DNA of 64,000 nucleotides from Chondrosia reniformis (Eukaryota > Porifera > Demospongiae > Chondrillida > Chondrillidae), in contig OX359192.1 in the NCBI GenBank assembly GCA_947172415.1, positions 6,868,401 to 6,932,400 of the forward strand, given 5' to 3'. Below are positions 60,509 to 64,000 of the stretch, in pieces (the first letter of the stretch is position 1; each line of letters starts with the position of its first letter). The notes beneath the pieces are model-generated. The model had not been told where the DNA came from. It ran no database searches and worked only from the letters and a program-made list of their open reading frames with translations. Made by a program: the position numbers and the translations under genes.

Positions 60509-63500
60509 TCAAAAAAGACCATCTGGCAAAAACTTGCTAAGCGAAGGGCTTGAACTAATGTGGCTCCAATCTTCCCCATCAGGAGTAGTTGGGGTTGGAG
60601 CAGTAAAGTTGACAATCGAGCTTGATCCTTTGGACCACAGTTGTCCGACTTCTGATCTAGGAATCTGTATTGGAGGACCATTCCACTTAGAGGGCTTTCT
60701 GTCATGGGGAATCCCCTTTGCAGGTTGCACAGCCTGTTCACTGCCATTATCACTTAAACTAGTACCTTCAGTGAAGTTCTCTCCTTCAGCTGGATTGGTG
60801 ATGTTGAAAGTGGCCAGTGTGCTTGGCGACAGAACAACAGGACTGTTTAACTCAGTAAAGAAATTTCCAATGTCTTCATCCGAAGCATATTCCACAGAAA
60901 TAAAACTTCCACTTGACAGACTTATGGCATTCATGGTTGACTTGGCCAATTGAGTCTGTTCCTTGTTATGGTAACGAACTAGTACCACCAGCTGGGAATC
61001 ACTAATGAAAAAATTTTTTGGCTCACCAACTTCACTGAATTTAGCCTTTAGTTCTTCCTGGTCTCCAGAGCATAGACCCTTTACCAGAAGCCATGTTGAT
61101 GGTGGGTTATCCTTATTTTCTAGGCCTTGCTCAAAAGGTGTGGCTGGTTGCAAACCTGTTACAACAGGTTTTCCATCTTCCCCAGTGTCACTCCCTGACT
61201 CACCAGCTGTCATTGAGGCAGCTCCGGTAAACCCACTCATTTCAAAGAGATCTGACACAGCCCACACGGAGCTAAGGGGCGTGGTACTTAATCCATAGGT
61301 GGTGGACACATTGAGTGGCATTGACAGGTCATCCGGGAGTGTCAGTTGTGGCGGACGCTGAACACTCTCTTTAGCCATAACGATTCCATCAGATCCACTG
61401 GGAGAGGTTGCTGTGAGCTCAGGGCTGCAGATAGGAGAGGTAGTTATGGACAAAGTAGAATCCATTGAGCTATAAGGCTTTGCAGAAGACAAGGCAAAAG
61501 GTCTAGCTTCAGCTGAGAGCTTACTGGGAGACAGATGAGTAGACACAGTTGGGTTGCCAGGAGACAGATGAGTAGACACAGTTGGGTTGCCAGGAGACAA
61601 ATGAGTAGACACAGTTGGGTTGCCAGGAGACAGATGAGTAGACACAGTTGGGTTGCCAGGAGACAGATGAGTAGACACAGTTGGGTTGCCAGGAGACAGT
61701 TCAGACATAGGGGAACTTGGGCCAGCATTTCCATAGAGCTGAGCTGGTTCTGTTGGTTTTGGACGTGGCTGCCATGGCTTACCAGGTTTAAACTCTGGTA
61801 TGCTGTCAGGATTATAGCTTGCCTTGATCTTGGGAAGGGTTCGCTTGGTGTCTCCTGTTGTAGTTGGAGTGGAGATTGACCTTGTTGGCTGGACCTGATT
61901 GTACTTAATATTGGGGCCTTTGATGCTACCAGTGGACATCCGAGACTCCTTAGTGGTAAAGGCTGCCGCACCAGTAGCACTAGGTCGGCTTGGGATAGTG
62001 GAGTGTTGTGTTGTCGTAGTAATGGGGTGTGCCTTCGGCTGATTGAAAAGGTTTTGAGGTAAATTGGCTGGAAGTGTTTTGTTGTTAAAGCTAGTTCCTT
62101 GCTGGGTAGCACCTTTCAGGGGGTTCTGGTGGCTCTTAAGAGCAACAAGAAGTTGAGGTTGAAGGGTTTGTAAGATTTTTGCAACCTGCATAAGCTGCTG
62201 GGCGTTCTGTTGCTGTTGTGCAATAACCTGAGGAGAGGAGGTTAGGGCTCTCAGCTGTAGTTGCTGTTGAAGTAACTGCTGCTGGATGACCTGTAGGTTG
62301 GCTATCTGCAGGGTCAGGTTAGCAATGTGAGGAGGCATGCTTGCAAGCTGCATCAAGACAGCCTGCTGGCTCAGCTGCTGCTGGTGAAAGAATTGCATAA
62401 GTCTTTTGTTATTGGCCAGCTGGTTTGGTATTTGGTTCTTAGCAGAGACACTGGTAGTTGTAGAAGGTAAGTGAGAGGTCTGCTGAGTTGCCATGGTTAC
62501 AGGGGTACTCTGACGGGTTCCTGCGGCTGGTGTTCGCCTGAGAGAAGCTGTTACTGGTACAGTCATATTGGTGAGAGAGGTGGAGGGTGACATTATCAGT
62601 GTGGTGCTGTTGGAACACTGAGGAGATTCTTGAGTACCATTCTCATTGATGGCCATCAAAGCTAATAAATCACCTATTGAAATAGAAAGTTTAAAAAATT
62701 TAAGCCAAGCCAAGGTATTGAAAATTCTGCACTTATTAATGAAACTAATACTTGTTAGGTATGCTAGGAATTATGGTTCAATCACCAAAGTAGTATACAA
62801 GTGCACTTACAGTGACTGCGCCATACATATTACTTTCCATTCCTAAAATTGCTTAGTATCTAGGTGTTGACATGATAAGTTAACCTTGATAACCCCTATT
62901 CAAATTGTATGGAGCACATTGCACTATTGTAGTCTTACCTAAAGCATTATCAAAATTATTTTGATTAGCCGTTAATGCCTTGAGCGCATCCTCCCGCTGG
63001 AAACCCATTTCTGACAGCTTTTCAACGTGCTTCTCAAGGATTGCCTATTATAGTGGAAGAAAGATTAAATATATTCAGTTTCACGCCACTTGTACATACG
63101 TACAAATAAGACACAGCCAACTTACTGTACTAGCAGCATCAGGTTTCCAATTTTTGCCATTGTTGCCATGCCAACCAGCTGCCCTGGTCCCATTAGCGTC
63201 ACTCTCAGATGTGGCAGACACATTCCAGTTGCCAATTGTTTCACCCCAACCGGGAGTAGCTACCTGGTGCATCTTTCTCTGTGCCAGACTGTCGTTCAGA
63301 GGAGCACCCCAAGCTGATGTTCCCATGTCAACCACTGGTTGGTTGCTAGGGAGATCACCCCAACCTGATGGTTCCTTTTGAAGTGAACTGACTGTTTCTT
63401 CCAGAGGAGTGACCACCTTGCTCTTTCCCTTTCGATAGACGTTGGCTCCATTAATGCTTCCTCGCTGAGTCTGATTACCTCCTCCCCGCTTGGTGATGCT

Positions 63501-64000
63501 CTGTGACCCCCTACTCTGGTAGGGCCGGGCACTGCCTCCGTTGTTAGGGACACTAGAGTTGTTCTTGGTACTCAAGTTCTTACTGATAGCACCAGGTTGT
63601 CCGCTACGAGTACTGCTATTGTGCCAGGCCTGGTTTCTCTTTGTCTGGTGGCCAATGCTGTTGAACCCAGTACCTGTTGTGCCCCCATTGCTTGCCACAC
63701 TATCTGCTACACTGCCCTCATCCACTCTCCGTCTCTCCTGGCTGTACCTATGGATTGGTGATTTTATGCCAGCCTTTGATTGTCCCACATCTGTGCTCCC
63801 AGTCACACCAAAGAGTTCAGTTTCTGACCCTTCACCTTGAATACTACTAGCTAATTGTGAAGGACCATCCCTGGCATCCAGTTCTGAGGAGGAAATGGTT
63901 GTGGTTTGGATATCTTGTGACCCTGGATCTTTAATCTTTGGATTGTGATCCTGAAGAGAGCCCAACCCAGTGTTCCATGTGTTTGTAGGAGGTTGATATC
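60509..64000 (-). CDS. TNRC6: GW182/TNRC6, miRNA silencing scaffold (5' end outside window)
   Basis: GW182 proteins link Argonaute to PABP and the deadenylases. Exons in the window are 64000-63126 (partial), 63044-62939 and 62673-60509, in phase, about 1047 residues. The N-terminal part has scattered GW/WG-type tryptophan motifs (TNTWNTGLG, SGWGDLPSN, AWGAPLND, GWGETIGNWN, GWHGNNGKNW). The small exon is a UBA domain (KLSEMGFQREDALKALTAN). A Gln-rich stretch follows (about 62420-62150), then a PAM2 motif, IPEFKPGKPWQ (near 61800), five 11-residue repeats, and an RRM (STWLLVKGLC ... VEYASDEDIGNFF). The C-terminal tail ends SKFLPDGLF. The order UBA, Q-rich, PAM2, RRM is the animal TNRC6 order. 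Confidence 0.94.
61531..61697 (-). repeat. 33-bp coding minisatellite in TNRC6
   Basis: Five copies of a 33-bp unit encode LSPGNPTVSTH. The unit keeps the frame and lies between the PAM2 motif and the RRM. Copies are nearly identical, so the array is recent. Confidence 0.93.

Noticed and set aside
61535-61879. Plus-strand (MSRHSWVARRQ)n repeat frame
   Set aside because: It is the antisense of the TNRC6 33-bp repeat, whereas the minus frame carries UBA, PAM2 and RRM domains.

Overview
This 64 kb window is nuclear DNA from an early-branching animal, most compatible with a demosponge such as Amphimedon (inference). The reasons are AT-rich sequence, very short introns (about 50-500 bp, GT-AG), tightly packed animal genes (SMG1, HGS, synaptojanin, MEIOB, an aquaporin and a TNRC6/GW182 protein), and a receptor family with no vertebrate counterpart that I recognise. 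Exon structures were worked out by hand from frames, splice signals and phase.

Layout. 1-10648 (+) is the 3' part of the nonsense-mediated-decay kinase SMG1, ending in its FATC tail. 8497-14132, carrying the last SMG1 exons and a convergent receptor gene, is repeated almost perfectly at 14139-19764. 19765-23970 is gene-poor. 23971-46548 is a tandem array of four units (B, C, D, E), each with a receptor gene followed on its right by the 3' exons of HGS (HRS, ESCRT-0). Only the rightmost unit belongs to a complete HGS gene (44840-47900, -). 48492-55109 (-) is a 20-exon synaptojanin, 55758-58665 (-) is MEIOB, 58928-59935 (+) is an AQP8-like aquaporin, and 60509-64000 (-) is a GW182/TNRC6 protein truncated by the window edge.

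The unusual part is the receptor family, six copies (A1, A2, B, C, D, E), all on the minus strand with the same four-exon architecture. The parts are signal peptide, one beta-rich ectodomain with a C-S/N-G-N-T-T...R-W core, Ser/Thr stalk, nearly invariant transmembrane segment with an embedded Gly-Glu-Asn, and a short tail with tyrosine motifs (an ITIM-like VxYxxV or SxYxxV, plus NPxY in B-E). Five copies have open reading frames; B is frameshifted before the membrane segment and D has lost a canonical splice donor. Variation among copies is concentrated in ectodomain loops. A tandemly expanding, single-pass, tyrosine-tail receptor cluster is a reasonable candidate for an immune or self-recognition system, but that function is inference.

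Both duplication systems copied a receptor together with the 3' end of the conserved gene beside it (SMG1 on one side, HGS on the other). This left truncated housekeeping-gene copies. One of these (HGS-C, 34960-36737) keeps an intact frame without the VHS and FYVE domains.
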